Below, in pieces: positions 22,021-34,060 of a stretch of 64,000 bases of DNA (within the stretch, counting starts at the first letter, position 1; every line of letters starts with the position of its first letter). Below the pieces are notes generated by a model. The model searched no databases. It was not told the DNA's origin and saw only the letters and a list, made by a program, of their open reading frames with translations. Made by a program: the position numbers and the translations under genes. The stretch covers positions 88,192,788-88,256,787 of the forward strand of contig JAYGXS010000002.1 of the NCBI GenBank assembly GCA_036362985.1, in the 5' to 3' direction. This DNA is from Ligula intestinalis (taxonomy: Eukaryota; Platyhelminthes; Cestoda; Diphyllobothriidea; Diphyllobothriidae).

Positions 22021-23220
22021 CCAAATTTGTTGCACCTGATTAACTATAAGTAAGTAAGAACTGAAAGTAAATTTCTGTGCTCATTTATGGCGCACTATTT
22101 TGTTTAGGAAATAATAAATTATATCAAAATTTTCTGGGACCCAAAGTAGCATTCCTCCGTTTACTTCTAAATAAAAGTTGAAAACTTCATGCAAGATGTT
22201 TGTAGGTGCATCGGTAGAGTAGGCTTACAGGGAGCCAACAGTACAGGTTTCCGTTAAGTCTAGAAGAACAGAATTGAATAAAGAAATAACGTCGAGTAAG
22301 TTCCTAATTTCGTTGCTCGCAATTGTAAAGCCTGTTTTATGGACTAGGAGTTGCAGGGATTCTGGGATAGAGTGTTCAGAGTTATTTTTAGTAGGAGAAA
22401 GTTGATTAATTAGTCACTTGGAAATTTTTTAGTTTGCTGCATCGATTATGGAAAATACGGGTAGCTTGAGAATTTCAATTTTGTGAACCACTGAAAATCC
22501 GTATATTTTGGCAAACTAGGGCACATCTAAATAACTGGTACATTAAATATTAAAAGTCCAAGGGCCCTTTCATTGCAAACATAGTGCTGTCGTGAAAATA
22601 AATTAAAGGTTGGTAATCACAGCTGCGCGCAATCAACTTATGACAACAGGAGGTAGTAGTATGTTACACACTGTAAGTCACATCCAGTTTACAACCGACC
22701 CTCTTAAACAAGGATAGCAATCAAGCAGTAAAAAAACATACATGGGTGACAGAGTTCAAAAAACCGACGTCCGAAAAAGGTAGGAGAAAGACATCTTAAA
22801 TAGGTACTAAGATTGATGTGGTATGATATGATGCAGTTCGATGGGTTCTGAACGCTTATTATCATTAGAGAAATCATATAGCATCATGGCGGTACGATAA
22901 GAGGGACTCAACGAGACAACGAGGTCGAAACGAGAAGGGGACAGTGGAAGTCACGGCAGCATCTCCGAGATGCGACCCAACAGTCTGCAGAGTCCACCGA
23001 CAAGTTGGCGACAACGTAAGAACCCACGATGATCATCAATAGCGACTCGAAAACCAGCACCACAGTTGCAAAATGGAGAAGAGTTTGTGGCATTTGAAAA
23101 TTACGCTTGACTCTGCAGGTGAAAATTTAAACATATTTAGAGACCACTTTACTATCCTGGGAAGAGACTTAAATGCCAAGAGACCTCTTTTTGAAGTCTA
23201 CAAGTTGCGTGTTTGGGAGG
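22021..23220. other. non-coding stretch
   Basis: AT-rich with no recognised coding or repeat content. Confidence 0.5.
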
Positions 23221-23224
23221 GAAA

Positions 23225-23400
23225 CAGACCTTGATGGCTCAATGGTTAGGACGTCTGCCTATGTCCGGCGAGGAGCGAGTTCAAAACTCGGGTGCGGCGG
23301 CAATTTCAGCTGCAACACTAGAGTTGGCTATCCGTGGCTGATGAGGGCCAATAGCCCGAAATAGCTAAATCAAAGTGCCTTGTCTGAGCCGGAATACTCC
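23225..23400 (+). mobile_element. SINE-like unit: tRNA-derived head plus hammerhead-type tail
   Basis: The A box is TGGCTCAATGG at 23235-23245 and the B box GAGTTCAAAACTC at 23277-23289, a normal Pol III spacing. About 50 nt later a hammerhead core appears: CTGATGA (23338-23344), stem II GGGC/GCCC closing CAATA, and GAAA (23358-23361). Stem III would be ATAGCTA followed by A where T is expected, so the palindrome is off by one base. The same head-to-tail order occurs at 41920-42075 (minus) and around 43420-43540. Precedent: schistosome Sm-alpha repeats combine a Pol III promoter with a hammerhead. Confidence 0.75.
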
Positions 23401-23465
23401 TATGACAAAAAGTAAGGACTTTAGTCTTTCCAACTTTAAATGTTAACGTTAGTTGACTTTGAAAA
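23401..23465. other. junction between SINE-like unit and CR1 LINE
   Basis: Short unassigned spacer. Confidence 0.3.
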
Positions 23466-26400
23466 TCGGTAATATAGACGACAACCTAATTTTGAGTGGA
23501 AGATGTTCTAAAAGAAAGCATATTTGGAGGCAAAAAATTAAGAGCGCTTAGATTTGGAGCTAAGGGGTTTTGAAGTTATCATGGAGGAGTTAGGAGTGGC
23601 GTGAGGCCGGTTTACCGGAGTAGGAACGTTAATTTGCGGGAGATTAGGGATATCGTGAACGCGAAACAGCTAACACATACCGGCTTCGAGTCTTTTTACC
23701 CAATGAAGTATAATGTTCGCTAACTGACACCTATCCGTTTAAAAATATTGGGGCCAGAAAGAATATTTTCAATCTAAATGCGGCCATTCCTGTTCGTAAG
23801 ACCAAAAAATGGACAACAGTATTCTAGAATGGGGAGAACAAACGTGTGGTATAGTTTCAACTTTATTTCCGGAAGGAAAAAATGTGTGATGTAAATCCAC
23901 ATATGTGTGCGACCTTGACAGAAATTCAATCTGCATGAGACGATAATTCTAGCTTATTCGCGTAAGTTAGATCTAAATCCTTAACCGTAGATCGTTCTGA
24001 GGGTGGAATATTTTGGAAAATGGTGGGTACAGGTAGCTTTGTGGGACCAAAACACATGAAACTATTTTCAAATGGAGAAAACTCCATGTGCCAAGTGGCG
24101 CTCCAATGTTAGAGCGTACGTAAGGCTGCCTTGACTTCCTCAACGCAACTACTGGCCATTTTCTCATAAAATAAGCAAAGGCACTTAAAGTCATCGGCAT
24201 AAATGAAATTTTCCGATTTATTTAGTACTGTTGAGATTTCATTGATGTAAGGAATGAAAATGAGGTGACCGTGCCTTCAAAAACGCCGCTCGCGATCGGC
24301 TGAGGCATTCAGTAGCTTCTACCTACTAAGACCTTTTGGCTACGGTTAGACAGGCAGGAACCAATGAAATAGGGGAGAGAAGGCCGGATTCCGAGGGCTT
24401 CTATTTTCGCTAGAAGAGTCCTGTGCGGCACCTTATGAAAAGTCTCGCTTAGGTCAAAGTAGGCCACAAAGATTGATTACTGTTCATGAGGAGGTGAAGT
24501 GACAAGTTTCGCATGATCTTCCAGGTAGAAAATCATGCAGTGAGGATATTAATAGCTCAGTTTCTATTCGAAAGTCAATAAGTTGATTAAAAAGGACCAC
24601 CATTTGATGATTCCAGGAAATTCAAGAAACCTGCAATTTGGTACTCGGGTTTTTCCGCAATAAGATAAACGATAACACTGATTAGGAAAATCTACAGATA
24701 TAATTCAACAGCACTTCTAAATACAGTAAAATAAAAATTAATTTAGCATTCATTAAAGTATGTTCCAATAAGTGTCATTATTCTTCACCCATAAAATCTT
24801 ATTACCACCGTTTTCGTAGGAAAACATGCAAGGAGCAGGGATTAATGAGTCGGCCTACATTAGCTACCTTTGCCGTCAAAGCCATGATAGGTACGAACGA
24901 TGCTAGCCTTTTTCGTAGAGGCAAGCGGAAGACAGCAGTGGATAAATGTATGGTCACTAAGGAAGAGGCTCTGCTTATAGTCAACTAAAAGGGGAGCTAT
25001 GCCTTCCATGAAAATTATGTCAAAAGTATGATTAGCTCTTGTTGGGGGACAGACCAACTGAGAACAGTTTGAAAAGTCAATCATCAAGGGCTGAAATCTG
25101 GGTAAACAACAGTTTGAAAACCAATCAATATCGGGAAAGTTGAAATCCCCAGTGATAATTTTAGCGCCAAAGGCAGACTCTTAAATAAGCTTAAATATTT
25201 CGCAAAGCTTCTTTTATCATTTTCGGATGATGACTAAGGGGATTCTAAATGCATCCGAGAATCGCCTTATGTCGGAGAGACAGGATAATGGATGCAAAGC
25301 AGTGATTGCCGGAGAATGAGGTGGCATCTAGCTCGAATGACAAATGCTGAAAAATAGCTTTAATATCGAGGCGAAAACTACCGCTACGCTTAATAGGGCG
25401 GTCTTGACGTTCGACATCATACTCGGTTATTATAAGTAAAGCATACGAAATTAGTGGATGGGTTTACGATTCTGTAATGCATATAATATCAGACTTCAGC
25501 TCGAATGCAATGGCTCTAATTTGAGCCATCTTATTTTTAACAGATCAAGCATAGTTTTGCTAACTAAACTTGCAGTATCATTATTAAGAAATGACAATTT
25601 GGAGGTGGGTAATTGAATTGGAAGTTTGGAGAACCACCACCAACTGGACCAGTACAATTGGCACAAGAAGACTGAGAGGGAATTTATAAAAACTGCAGAT
25701 ATATAGCTTTGTGACATCGAAGGGTCGTAAGGAGTAGTGTCCTGATAAGCTTGTTAATAGTTACAGGGAGGCGGGAAAACCTAGACGGAAAATAGAGGCC
25801 AGTTGGCGAAGCGGAGCAAGTATGAATATGAAGCCGTGGAGTTCCTGGTCTAGTATGATGATTAAGATAGGTAGGGTAACCGATATATGTGTTATTTTTC
25901 TGTTGTATAGGCTTAGTTAGTACCTGGGTAGGCAGCATCTTCGGCGTTATCTTCTGGATCACGCTATTTCTAAGACATGAAGTGGGTGATGTAATGCGAA
26001 GTTTTGGAGGATTTCGTTCAAATAACGAAGCTGTTGGTCTACTTGCCATAGACAGATTTGCGGAAATTCTAGGAAGGCTAATAAAGTTATTAACCGCGGC
26101 ATCTGTGAAAGAATCTAAGCTGGAAGTAGACGGCGATGTCTGGTGACTTGAGGGGGAGGAGCCGGTTGCAGTATCGAGGAGCGGTAACCCAGGTTTGCCA
26201 GGAGTAAGAGTACATGACTCCCTAGGCTTCCTAGTGCTAAGACCAAGAACTTGAGTCGGTTGCGGTGAAGTTACAACTTTATTAGAAGAACTGGACGCTA
26301 TTCTTCGCTCCATTGGGGTGAGATCATGACAAAAGAAATACCTTGCACCTTCCAAATATTTGGAAACACGATCTCTGTGTTTTAAAATGGAGTTAAATTT
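23466..26400 (-). pseudogene. CR1-type LINE, minus strand, decayed (ORF1-like region, endonuclease, reverse transcriptase)
   Basis: Reading down the minus strand: a Ser/Pro-rich open frame (26355-25684, 223 aa) stands where CR1 ORF1-like or linker sequence is expected. The endonuclease follows with V-K-N-K-M-A-Q-I-R and D-I-I-C-I-T-E-S (about 25580-25490), I-I-T-G-D-F-N-F-P-D-I-D-W (about 25160-25115), P-T-R-A-N-H-T-F-D-I-I-F and S-D-H-T-F-I-H (25045-24940). The reverse transcriptase has F-L-P-G-R-S-C-E-T-C (about 24530), A-Y-F-D-L-S-E-T-F-H-K-V-P-H-R-T (about 24450), S-G-V-F-E-G-T-V and Y-A-D-D at 24201-24190. The C-terminus (23730-23500) matches 54290-54560. The reverse transcriptase start is missing where an FB1 fragment (24590-24880) sits. 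Confidence 0.88.
24590..24882 (+). mobile_element. fold-back element FB1 fragment inside the CR1 LINE
   Basis: Matches FB1 interior and right end: ATAAACGATAACACTGATTAGG, AATACAGTAAAATAAAAATT, CACCGTTTTCGTAGGAAAAC, then the terminus CTACCTTTGCCG. The left half is absent. It separates the LINE endonuclease (from about 24883 upward) from the reverse transcriptase (below about 24590). Confidence 0.75.
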
Positions 26401-29400
26401 AACGGGTAAAAAGAGCTTAAGTAAAATGGGTGGATTGTTGCTACAAGATGACAGTCTAATAGCGTCTGCGATTTATAGCTAAATCAACAAGGGTGCAGAA
26501 AATCCGCAGCAACTTCCATTGGCCTTGTGGATTTTGGAGCGTTTTCAAAATGAAGTTGTATGTGCGACCTAATGAACGAATGCATCTAGACGCCTGCATT
26601 CATAGGAGGGAACCGAAAAGATGTTCCCATCAAATAGGGTCCCAAGAATGGAGAGAAATGAGCCACATTTGAGCATATATTCGTTGCAATTTTTCATTGC
26701 AGACAAATCTATTTGTTTGGTCTTAACACACGGCTGAAGACTGATATGAGTGATTATGTTATTATCTTATCTCAAACGTCACTTGAATCTAGAGGCGTGG
26801 GGTTTTCTACGAGATGAAACTGCTGCCTTCATTCTTTTTGACGCTGCAAGCGGACTACCTACAGAGCTCGTCTCAAATTCAGAGATAATCTAATGATATA
26901 AGATTGTTTGAACCATTAAAAGCAAGACAATATCTTACCAAACCAAAGAAGGAAATGGCAGCCGAATTTTAAAGAAGTAAGAACTGGTACTTACGGATAA
27001 TTTGTATAAAACATATACGGAATATTAGTCGGTTCTTATCTTCGATAGATCGATTTATATCAGTCTAATCTTTATCTTCAAAGTTGATTGGTCCGCGTTT
27101 GAACTTGTCCGTGTCGCTAGAACTCCAAAAATCAATTTAAGTTCCTGTGAGACGCTTCAATTCCTTTAAATATATAAGTTTAGTGATTTTGTAAGGTCTG
27201 TAATAAGAGACGCGTAATTCGAGTCGTCGGTTAGCAGTAGTTTTATCTGCTTGCCGTATTTCCTATGTTTAAAATAGCAGTAGCACCTTCTTTATCAGTA
27301 GGTAGGCTTTTGGAAGTTTCATCTTTCAAAGTGAAACTAATGCTTTCCTTTTATCATAACATGATATCTATAATGCCTCACAGACCTTTAAAGTTTTAAG
27401 GTATTATTTTGAATCGTGAGCCGTTCGGCCTCTATCAGGTAAGCTGAAGATGGAATGAATGCACAATTAGCCAGGAAGTTCAAGTAATAGGAACCAAGCA
27501 GATTGTACTTCATTCGTCCGCATTGTACCTTTTCCTTTGCTAAAAGGAAGACTCTTCAGGACAAGGTTCGTAACTTTGTTGAGAACACAAGATTCGCCTA
27601 ACTTTCAGCAGAAAAGATTGTTCACTTTTTTTCCAAAATTCTTTTCTTTCTTACATCGTACTCACAGTAGGTGACATATCTGATCCAAGTTTGGGGATTG
27701 GAGGATTTAACACAAACTTGAGTTTGTTAATTTAGTTCTTTGGGTTGGCTTAAGGCGCAAAATGCTGTTTATTAGAATTAAAATTCCATTCAGATCAGTA
27801 AACTTGGAGAAAATATAGGCGGAAATGGGAGAAATCCAACGTTTTTTTGATATCCAAGGAATTCTTTATGCTATTCAGCGCTGCGGTGGAAAGCTTCATA
27901 TTTGTTCCTGCTGAAGTATAAAAATGCATTCACAAAGAGCAGAAAATGTTTAACTATAGTTGTTCACAACATAGAAAATTTTGTTTTGCGTCCATGAAAT
28001 TGAGATAAGTGTACTTACGAGATACAGTACAAGAGTTGAGAAAAGGTTGATGAATTAAGTTAACAAATGTTTGCTCAACATTTCTTGTACGTTTTATGCC
28101 CTTAAGATAAGTAATACACTTACAAGAGGAAAACATGTGGTAAACTACGCAGAAATTAGTAGGCCTAATTGACTTTAGATGAACTTTCTCGAAATCTCAT
28201 ATGTTTTCTGATGAATCTTGTAAACTAACTGCATCCAAATGCTGTCACAATATAGACGAAAATCAATAGACATAAAAACTTCAAAAAGAAGAGGCTAAAA
28301 ATTATCATGTTTAAGAATATTGGAGGATATTTGGGGTTACTCTTTTGTGCAATTAAAATCAAGGAACGGTACCCTGAAGTAAAAGAACATATTGAAACCT
28401 GCTCTGGCTTACGTAGAACTGTAAGTTCTTTCATTTTCAGCAGTTTTTTCCTTTTAGTTTTCGGGAAATCAAAAACCGGTCAAAAGATCCCATTTTGATC
28501 TTGACTTATCTTTGAAAAACATATCGTACACAGATATTCGACTTCGAAATATCTAACTACAGCGCGTTTTAAGGAGGTAACTTGTTTTAGAAAGTTTTTA
28601 AATTAATCTTATTCGTATTCACTTTTGGCTTTTGTTGTGGAAATTGATTTTTCTCGGCAATGAGTTGATATGATTGGGTGATTCTAAAATCTTGACCCAC
28701 TCAGGCAGCTGACAAAGGAATAATGTTTAAGAACTCATTATTTAGGTAAATGCTTTTAAGATATTTCTTTCTTCTACATTTTCGGTAAAAAGGTTGAACG
28801 AAATCAGTATTTATGGACAAGCAAAGCAAAACTAAGAAATTCGTAAAGTGTTGAACGTAATTTTGAAAACAGTTTGCTCCTCGTCGCACTCGAACTCTCG
28901 AAATAATTTTTTAAAATGTGGCAGATGGAAATTATTTTGAACATACCCAAGATGGTATGAATTTGATTACAAGTACAACAGTAATCTAACATTTTAGTAA
29001 ACAGCCAGCCTATTTGTGTGTGGCAGTCAATGTGTTTTTATCCCGCTCAACAGCTGGGATGTGATTTCCATAGAAAATCTGTTTGCAATTGTCAATAGAA
29101 ATTGAAACAAAAAACGCAAGAATCTTTTCGTGCATTAAAAACGGAATTTTTTTCGAAGTATCTAAATTTGGAAGAAACTGTACTTAAGGTGACTTCATCC
29201 ATTTCTGACACATTTATTGCAAGTTTAAATGTTATTGGAAACATTTAGTTCATAAAAAATTGTATTTTTACTCATTCTGTATTACCTTGCCATCCTTTTC
29301 CATTCCCATGCCTTAAACACCCTTTTATTTCACATTGAACCAGTAAATTTTCATGTTGCCATTTCTTTAGTTTGCAGATTTTTGTGAAAATTACATTTTT

Positions 29401-29630
29401 CTCTGTTAGTAAATAGGAATTTCTCAACAAAACTCTGACTTGCTTTTACTTATAGTTCTAGCCATACTGTTATAATAGTTTGGGGGCACGCCACCTGTGC
29501 TGACTTCCCGAAAAAATGAGTTTCATTACGTTTTCTTACTTATTTTATGAGATTGTACACTAACTGTACCTTCAGACCTGTGTGAGTTTTCAGGAATTCG
29601 ATCCTGGTAAATGGTTATATGCTTTCCTCG
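26401..29630. other. AT-rich non-coding stretch
   Basis: No frame above about 70 codons with recognisable content. Nothing shared with other repeats in the window. Confidence 0.5.
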
Positions 29631-29634
29631 CGAA

Positions 29635-31160
29635 TTGAATCGCAAAGACTACGGCGAGAAAGCCAAAGCCCTGCTTGATGATAGAGAATCCTACAGACAG
29701 GCACAAAGCTGAGAAGAAAAAGCAGCATAAAATCAGTTAAAGAAACAACTTGCAGATTTCGAACGCCGGAATTTGATCAAAGTGAACCAACGGCGTCTGA
29801 TGAAAACAACAGGTACTGCCCTAGCTCGCTTCTATGGTGTGCCAAAAGTAAATAAACCGAACGTTCTATTGCAGCCAATCGTTGCCCTAAAAGGCAATCC
29901 CACCTTCAATTTGGCAAAATGGATGAACTTGAAGTTAAAATGACTCCAAGAAAACTCTGATGCTTAATTCCTTTCACCCTCCCAATTCATGAGAGATCTC
30001 CATGGCTGGTGGATTCAATCAGACGAAATGATGGTTTCCTTTGTCGTGACATCACTAATTACATCCATTCCACCAGGTTCGACACGTGATGTCTTGCGCA
30101 GGAAATTTGAGGAGCTGTACGAGGAAACCCAGAGTCCACTCAAAATGTAACACCTCATGAGACTGTTCGAAATTTGCCAAAAGACCTACTTCACCTTTGC
30201 TGGAACGACGTATGAACAAATCAGGGGAACTCAGATGGGCACTCCAATCTCCGGTTTAGTAGCAGAATTGGTCTTGCAAGAGCTGAAAAAGATTGCCCCC
30301 ACCCAACCGCCCCTGATCTTTTGACCCCGTTACGTTGACGACATGTTCGTTATCATCAAAAAGAACACGCTGCAGACTTTCCATGATCTCCTCAACTAGA
30401 TCTTTCCAGATATAAAATTCACACGGGAAGAAGAAAAGGATCAGCAGCTACCCTTCCTCGACGTATTCGTCATGCAAACTCCCTACAGCAAAATAGAAAT
30501 GAAGGTCTACAAAATCGCGACGAACGCCACACAGCTTCTCAGCTTTCACAGCAACCATCTGATGGCTCACAAACGAAGCTGTGTGAGGATGCTGTTCAAA
30601 AGAATCCAAACTTACTGCTGTGACCCGAAAGAAAGAGCACGTGAGTCCCGACATATGCACGACCAGTTTATGCAAAACGGCTATCCTAAAGTTTTCATAA
30701 GCCGATGCCTACGCACCCGCACTCCGAGGACCCAAAAAGGAACCGACCCCCACACTTTGGCATGTGCTGTCATATATCAAGGACGTGTCGGAAGCGACCG
30801 AGCGTATTGCCGCGGAATAAGCGTTAGAATCGCACATCGTCCCAAGGCTACGATGTGCAGCCGGGTCACGAGGATCAAGGATCGATTAAATCCCAGGGCG
30901 TAGTCGGGTGTGGTGTATCGCATAGCATGTATTAATTGTCCTGTAAATTAAATGGGACTGACTGGCCGCATGCTGGGTTCGCGCATACACGAGCACAAGT
31001 CGGCTGTTCGACAAGGTAATGCATTATCGCAAGTGGCCGCCCACACCTACGAGATGGGTCACGAGTTCAACTTCGCAGCTGCGAGGATAATTGCCCAGGC
31101 GAGCAGCAAGACGGACCGAGAACTGATTGAAGCCTGGGCGTTGGATTAAATGTCAGTTAA
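29635..31160 (+). pseudogene. Penelope-like element (lineage b): reverse transcriptase plus GIY-YIG endonuclease, decayed
   Basis: Plus strand with interspersed stops. L-A-R-F-Y-G-V-P-K-V-N-K-P-N and Q-P-I-V-A-L-K-G-N-P-T-F-N-L-A-K-W (29820-29925) are typical of PLE reverse transcriptases. Then come S-F-V-V-T-S-L-I-T-S-I-P (about 30040), M-G-T-P-I-S-G-L-V-A-E (about 30236) and the catalytic R-Y-V-D-D-M-F-V-I (about 30327). The frame 30472-30903 continues the thumb (F-L-D-V-F-V). The GIY-YIG domain is I-N-C-P then M-G-L-T-G-R-M-L-G-S-R-I-H-E-H-K-S-A-V (30935-31010), H-T-Y-E-M-G-H-E-F (about 31050) and a later R-E-L-I-E-A-W. PLEs are endonuclease-bearing retroelements related to telomerase. Several in-frame stops make this copy inactive. 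Confidence 0.9.
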
Positions 31161-31348
31161 CTAATGTATCGAGCTGGCGCTCGCATATGTTGCCCTGCGC
31201 AGGTATCTCCGGACTCACGACACTGGTGGTCCTGTCCCTACCTCTCCCCTCCCCTATGAAGGTTAATTGCCCCTTCCCCAATAAAATGCTTTCGTTGACG
31301 GTTAATTGGCTCCCTCCCCTTGTAAATGTTGCTTGCTTTCGTTCATGG

Positions 31349-31400
31349 TTTTATCTCTGATGATGGACTCCCGCAAGAGTTCAAAAGCTCAGACAAAAAA
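31349..31400 (+). ncRNA. hammerhead ribozyme motif of PLE lineage b, plus arm (G12 mutated)
   Basis: CTGATGA at 31357-31363; stem II GGACTC/GAGTTC (31365-31370 with 31377-31382, one G-U); then AAAA instead of GAAA (31383-31386), which removes the catalytic G12; stem III palindrome AGCT (31386-31389); predicted site after C31390. Stem I pairs TCT 31354-31356 with AGA 31391-31393 and then TTTT 31349-31352 with AAAA 31395-31398 across one mismatch. Confidence 0.75.
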
Positions 31401-31661
31401 TTACGATTCCGGAGATCGAAACTACTTTTTTCTCAATCTGTATGTTTTCCTTTTCGTTCCGTGAATTTTCGGAGCCTGTAGTGGAGTGCACTCAGATGTC
31501 GCATACATTAGTAGGTGTATTTATTTACATGTTAATAACTCATTTCTCAAGGCCGAACACAGCTCTCGAGGAAGTGTGTTAACACGAATTGAGGCAAAAG
31601 TTCGCATTTCAGGTATATGCATAGATTGAGGAGAAGCAGGTTCGATCACCGGAATCGTAGT

Positions 31662-31716
31662 TTTATTTGTCTGAGCTTTCGAACTCTTGCGGGCATCCAC
31701 CATCAGAGATAAAACC
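31662..31716 (-). ncRNA. hammerhead ribozyme motif of PLE lineage b, minus arm (A9 mutated), AATAAA-coupled
   Basis: Minus strand: CTGATGG (31706-31700, A9 to G), a weakened stem II, intact GAAA (31680-31677), stem III AGCT, predicted site after C (opposite G31673). AATAAA follows at 31667-31662, six bases after the site. Its lesion differs from that of the plus arm, so the two arms together show that the ancestor had a complete core. Confidence 0.75.
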
Positions 31717-31945
31717 GTCAACGAAAGCAAGCAACATTTATAGGGGGAAGGAACCAGTTAACAGTCAACTAAAGCATTTATAAGGGAAGGGGTCAATTAA
31801 CTGTTAGAGAAAGCAAGCAAAATTTATCGGGGAAGAGGCCAATTAACCGTTAAAGAAAACAAGCAACATATAAAGGGGGGGGTAATTAACTGTTAACGAG
31901 GGAAAGCAAAATGTGTAGGGGGAGGGATCAATTATCTATCACAGG
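31705..31945. repeat. tandem repeat, about 45 bp unit, five diverged copies; two more inverted at 31245-31345
   Basis: Each unit runs GAAAGCAAGCAA...TTTATAGGGG-AAGG...CAATTAACNGTTA. Copies begin near 31715, 31765, 31808, 31853 and 31900. The plus-strand left arm has two units in reverse complement. They lie just inside the hammerhead, in the non-coding end of the PLE. Confidence 0.8.
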
Positions 31946-32030
31946 AGCAGGGAGGGAGGAACAGGACCACCAGTGCCATAAGTCCGGCGATACCCGCGCA
32001 GGGCAACATATGAAGGCGCCAGCTCGATGC

Positions 32031-33040
32031 TCGAAGTGTGTGAAGACTTATAGTTTAACCCTAAAAGCTACGACCTTCCAGGCTCAGTTCCTTAAGAGAC
32101 GAGAGAAGTCGCAGGAAGGCCAGAGTGGCAGCAAGAGTATATTACGCACAACATAAATAGGAAAAAAGGCAGTAGAAACTTGACTGCCAGACGACCGCAC
32201 AGCCGCAAGCCAGTAGACGGTGTCTGAAGTGATGTCTACTCGGCAGTCGTCACATGAGGTCCTGTATAAATCGGCCTGTGATTGGCTGTTCCGGAGGCCG
32301 GAAGCAGCAAGCTTTGCCAAACGCACTTTGACTTAAGCTATTCACGACAAGCGTTCTCAAGTGCACCTCGTATGGAGCTACACACTACAAGTGCTCTCTC
32401 CTAGACCGGAGTTCGCTGATGAAAAAATAAAACGAAGGAAAAACTGTGAGATATAGTAAAGCAGGTAGGTACCAACGGTAGGGTCTGAACAGCTGGTTTT
32501 CGTGTGGCTGGTATGAATAAGCTAGGTTGAAGGGATGGTTGTGACTTGCACAAGCGGCTTTGGCTGGCATGCGTGAGTTACGTGAGTGCCGTCAGTGGCT
32601 GTTGGTAGGAGAAAATGCTCTCTCGAATACGTGAGCTATTGAGTCTGCATGTTGGTAGGAGGAAGGTTCTTGACTGCGTGTACATCGGCATGTTGGTAGG
32701 AGGCTGGTCATCTCGATCACGTATGAAGGAAACAGGTTGACTGTGTTGAACTTTGACAGTAAATTGGTGTGCCATGTCAGTGTTGGTTGCGTTGTCGTAG
32801 GAGGGATACCATTGACAGTAGGATTAGCTTTTGGAGAAAAGATCTGGATGCTGGCACTCATAGCGGAAACCATAGCCTGGGGTCAATAGGCCATAAGTGG
32901 TTGAGGCGCTCTTATCTCTTCACGACAGGATGTCCGTGATTAAATTCGCAATTTTTCAGCCAAATAAGATGACATAGGAGAACTGCAAAGGCGAAGGAAT
33001 TTTGATGATAATTAAACTCTGCCACATTAGAAGTTGAGAG
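32031..33040. other. non-coding, with a small minisatellite at 32608-32730
   Basis: TGTTGGTAGGAG recurs three times at about 40-bp intervals (near 32613, 32650 and 32690), followed each time by related sequence ending in CGTGTAC/CACGTA-like motifs. Open frames across it on the minus strand (up to 93 aa) are Ser/Thr/Pro-rich and unsupported. Confidence 0.5.
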
Positions 33041-33045
33041 ATCAT

Positions 33046-33620
33046 TGGCAAATGTAGCTTACGTAGTTCTACTCCTATACCCCTTGTACTAGCATTTTTT
33101 CCTAAAAAATGGTGGTTATAGGGTTTCGAGAGGTGATAAAATAGGTCTAGCAGAAAAATGTTATTGGATGTAAGTGCAATGTAAAAAAGTGCAGTCGAAG
33201 ATTTTTCCTGCAACCGCTGAGAGTAATTTGTTCCGCATATAATTTCAAGTTGTGCGCGGCGCTTAGCGCCGCGGGCTATAGTTATCTAACACCAGAATGG
33301 TAATTTGGACCTCAGGTAAGTTGAAGAAAACTGCCTCCTTACCAAATATTTTATTTCTCGGGGATTTCAAGAAAACCTCACTTTGCTAATCGGATTTTAC
33401 TTCAGTATGCTAAACAATAATATAGATTGGAAAAATCTGCAGATGTCAATCCACAACATTTTCAAATACAAAAAAATAAAATTCACGTAGCAGTTATTAA
33501 AGTATATTTCACTGTATATCCTTTTTCCCACCCTCAAGACCTTTAAACTTCCATTTTCGTAAGACAGCATGCTGGGTCTAGGGGTGTAGGAGTGTCACTG
33601 CATAATCTACCTTCGTCAGT
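33046..33620 (+). mobile_element. fold-back element FB1, full-length copy
   Basis: The left terminus GGCAAATGTAGCTTACG pairs with the right terminus (reverse complement GACGAAGGTAGATTATG) with a few mismatches, and terminal repeats of about 85 bp follow: CTCCTATACCCCT...TTTCCTAAAAAATGGTGG on the left, AACTTCCATTTTCGTAAG...GGTCTAGGGGTGTAGGAG on the right. The interior carries the GCGGCGCTTAGCGCCGC hairpin (about 33257) and the polyA-rich AAAATAAAATT block. No coding capacity. No clear target duplication. Confidence 0.75.
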
Positions 33621-34060
33621 TCATCTTATGTCGTGAGTTACCAGTTATCGAAGTTGTGTTAAGGCTAATAAGGCTAACCTCAACAGCTGGGATCTACCAG
33701 GCGTGGTTCTTTATGAGAATAAATGTGTCATGGTAAGGCCATAGTGGTAGGATTAAATTATCGATAGTAGGGGAGTTGAATCCGATTGGCAGGCATCCGA
33801 CCTTGAGAGCGCAGGGTCGTCAACGGCGCTGTCAGCGCTGCCTGCGGCCGCTCCCTGGGGGGGGGGGGCAGAATCCGAAATGATGTCTTGCGGCAGGCAC
33901 CGCATTGAGGTCCATCCAGAGGGATTCAGACCAACCCAATTATAAGGCTAGTTTATTAAATACTAGAATCCCCATGGACGGATTGAGGTAAAGTTGGGAA
34001 GACAAGCGCGTTTGCACCTGGTCCCCAAGACAGAACGTAGCAGCAGCAGGGGGCTCGATG
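33621..34060. other. non-coding, with a G-run
   Basis: A run of ten G lies at about 33857-33867. No gene or known repeat recognised. Confidence 0.4.

Larger units (their letters stand above)
31140..32030. repeat. large inverted repeat formed by two PLE ends (31140-31430 and 31620-32030)
   Basis: The right arm is the reverse complement of the left, in mirror order: the GAGCTGGCGC / GCGCCAGCTC end, CATATGTTGCCCTGCGC / GCGCAGGGCAACATATG, GGTGGTCCTG / CAGGACCACC, the 45-bp repeats, and the hammerhead core followed by GATTCCGG. The centre (about 31430-31620) is unrelated. This tail-to-tail duplication is in keeping with the inverted partial copies described for PLEs. Confidence 0.85.
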
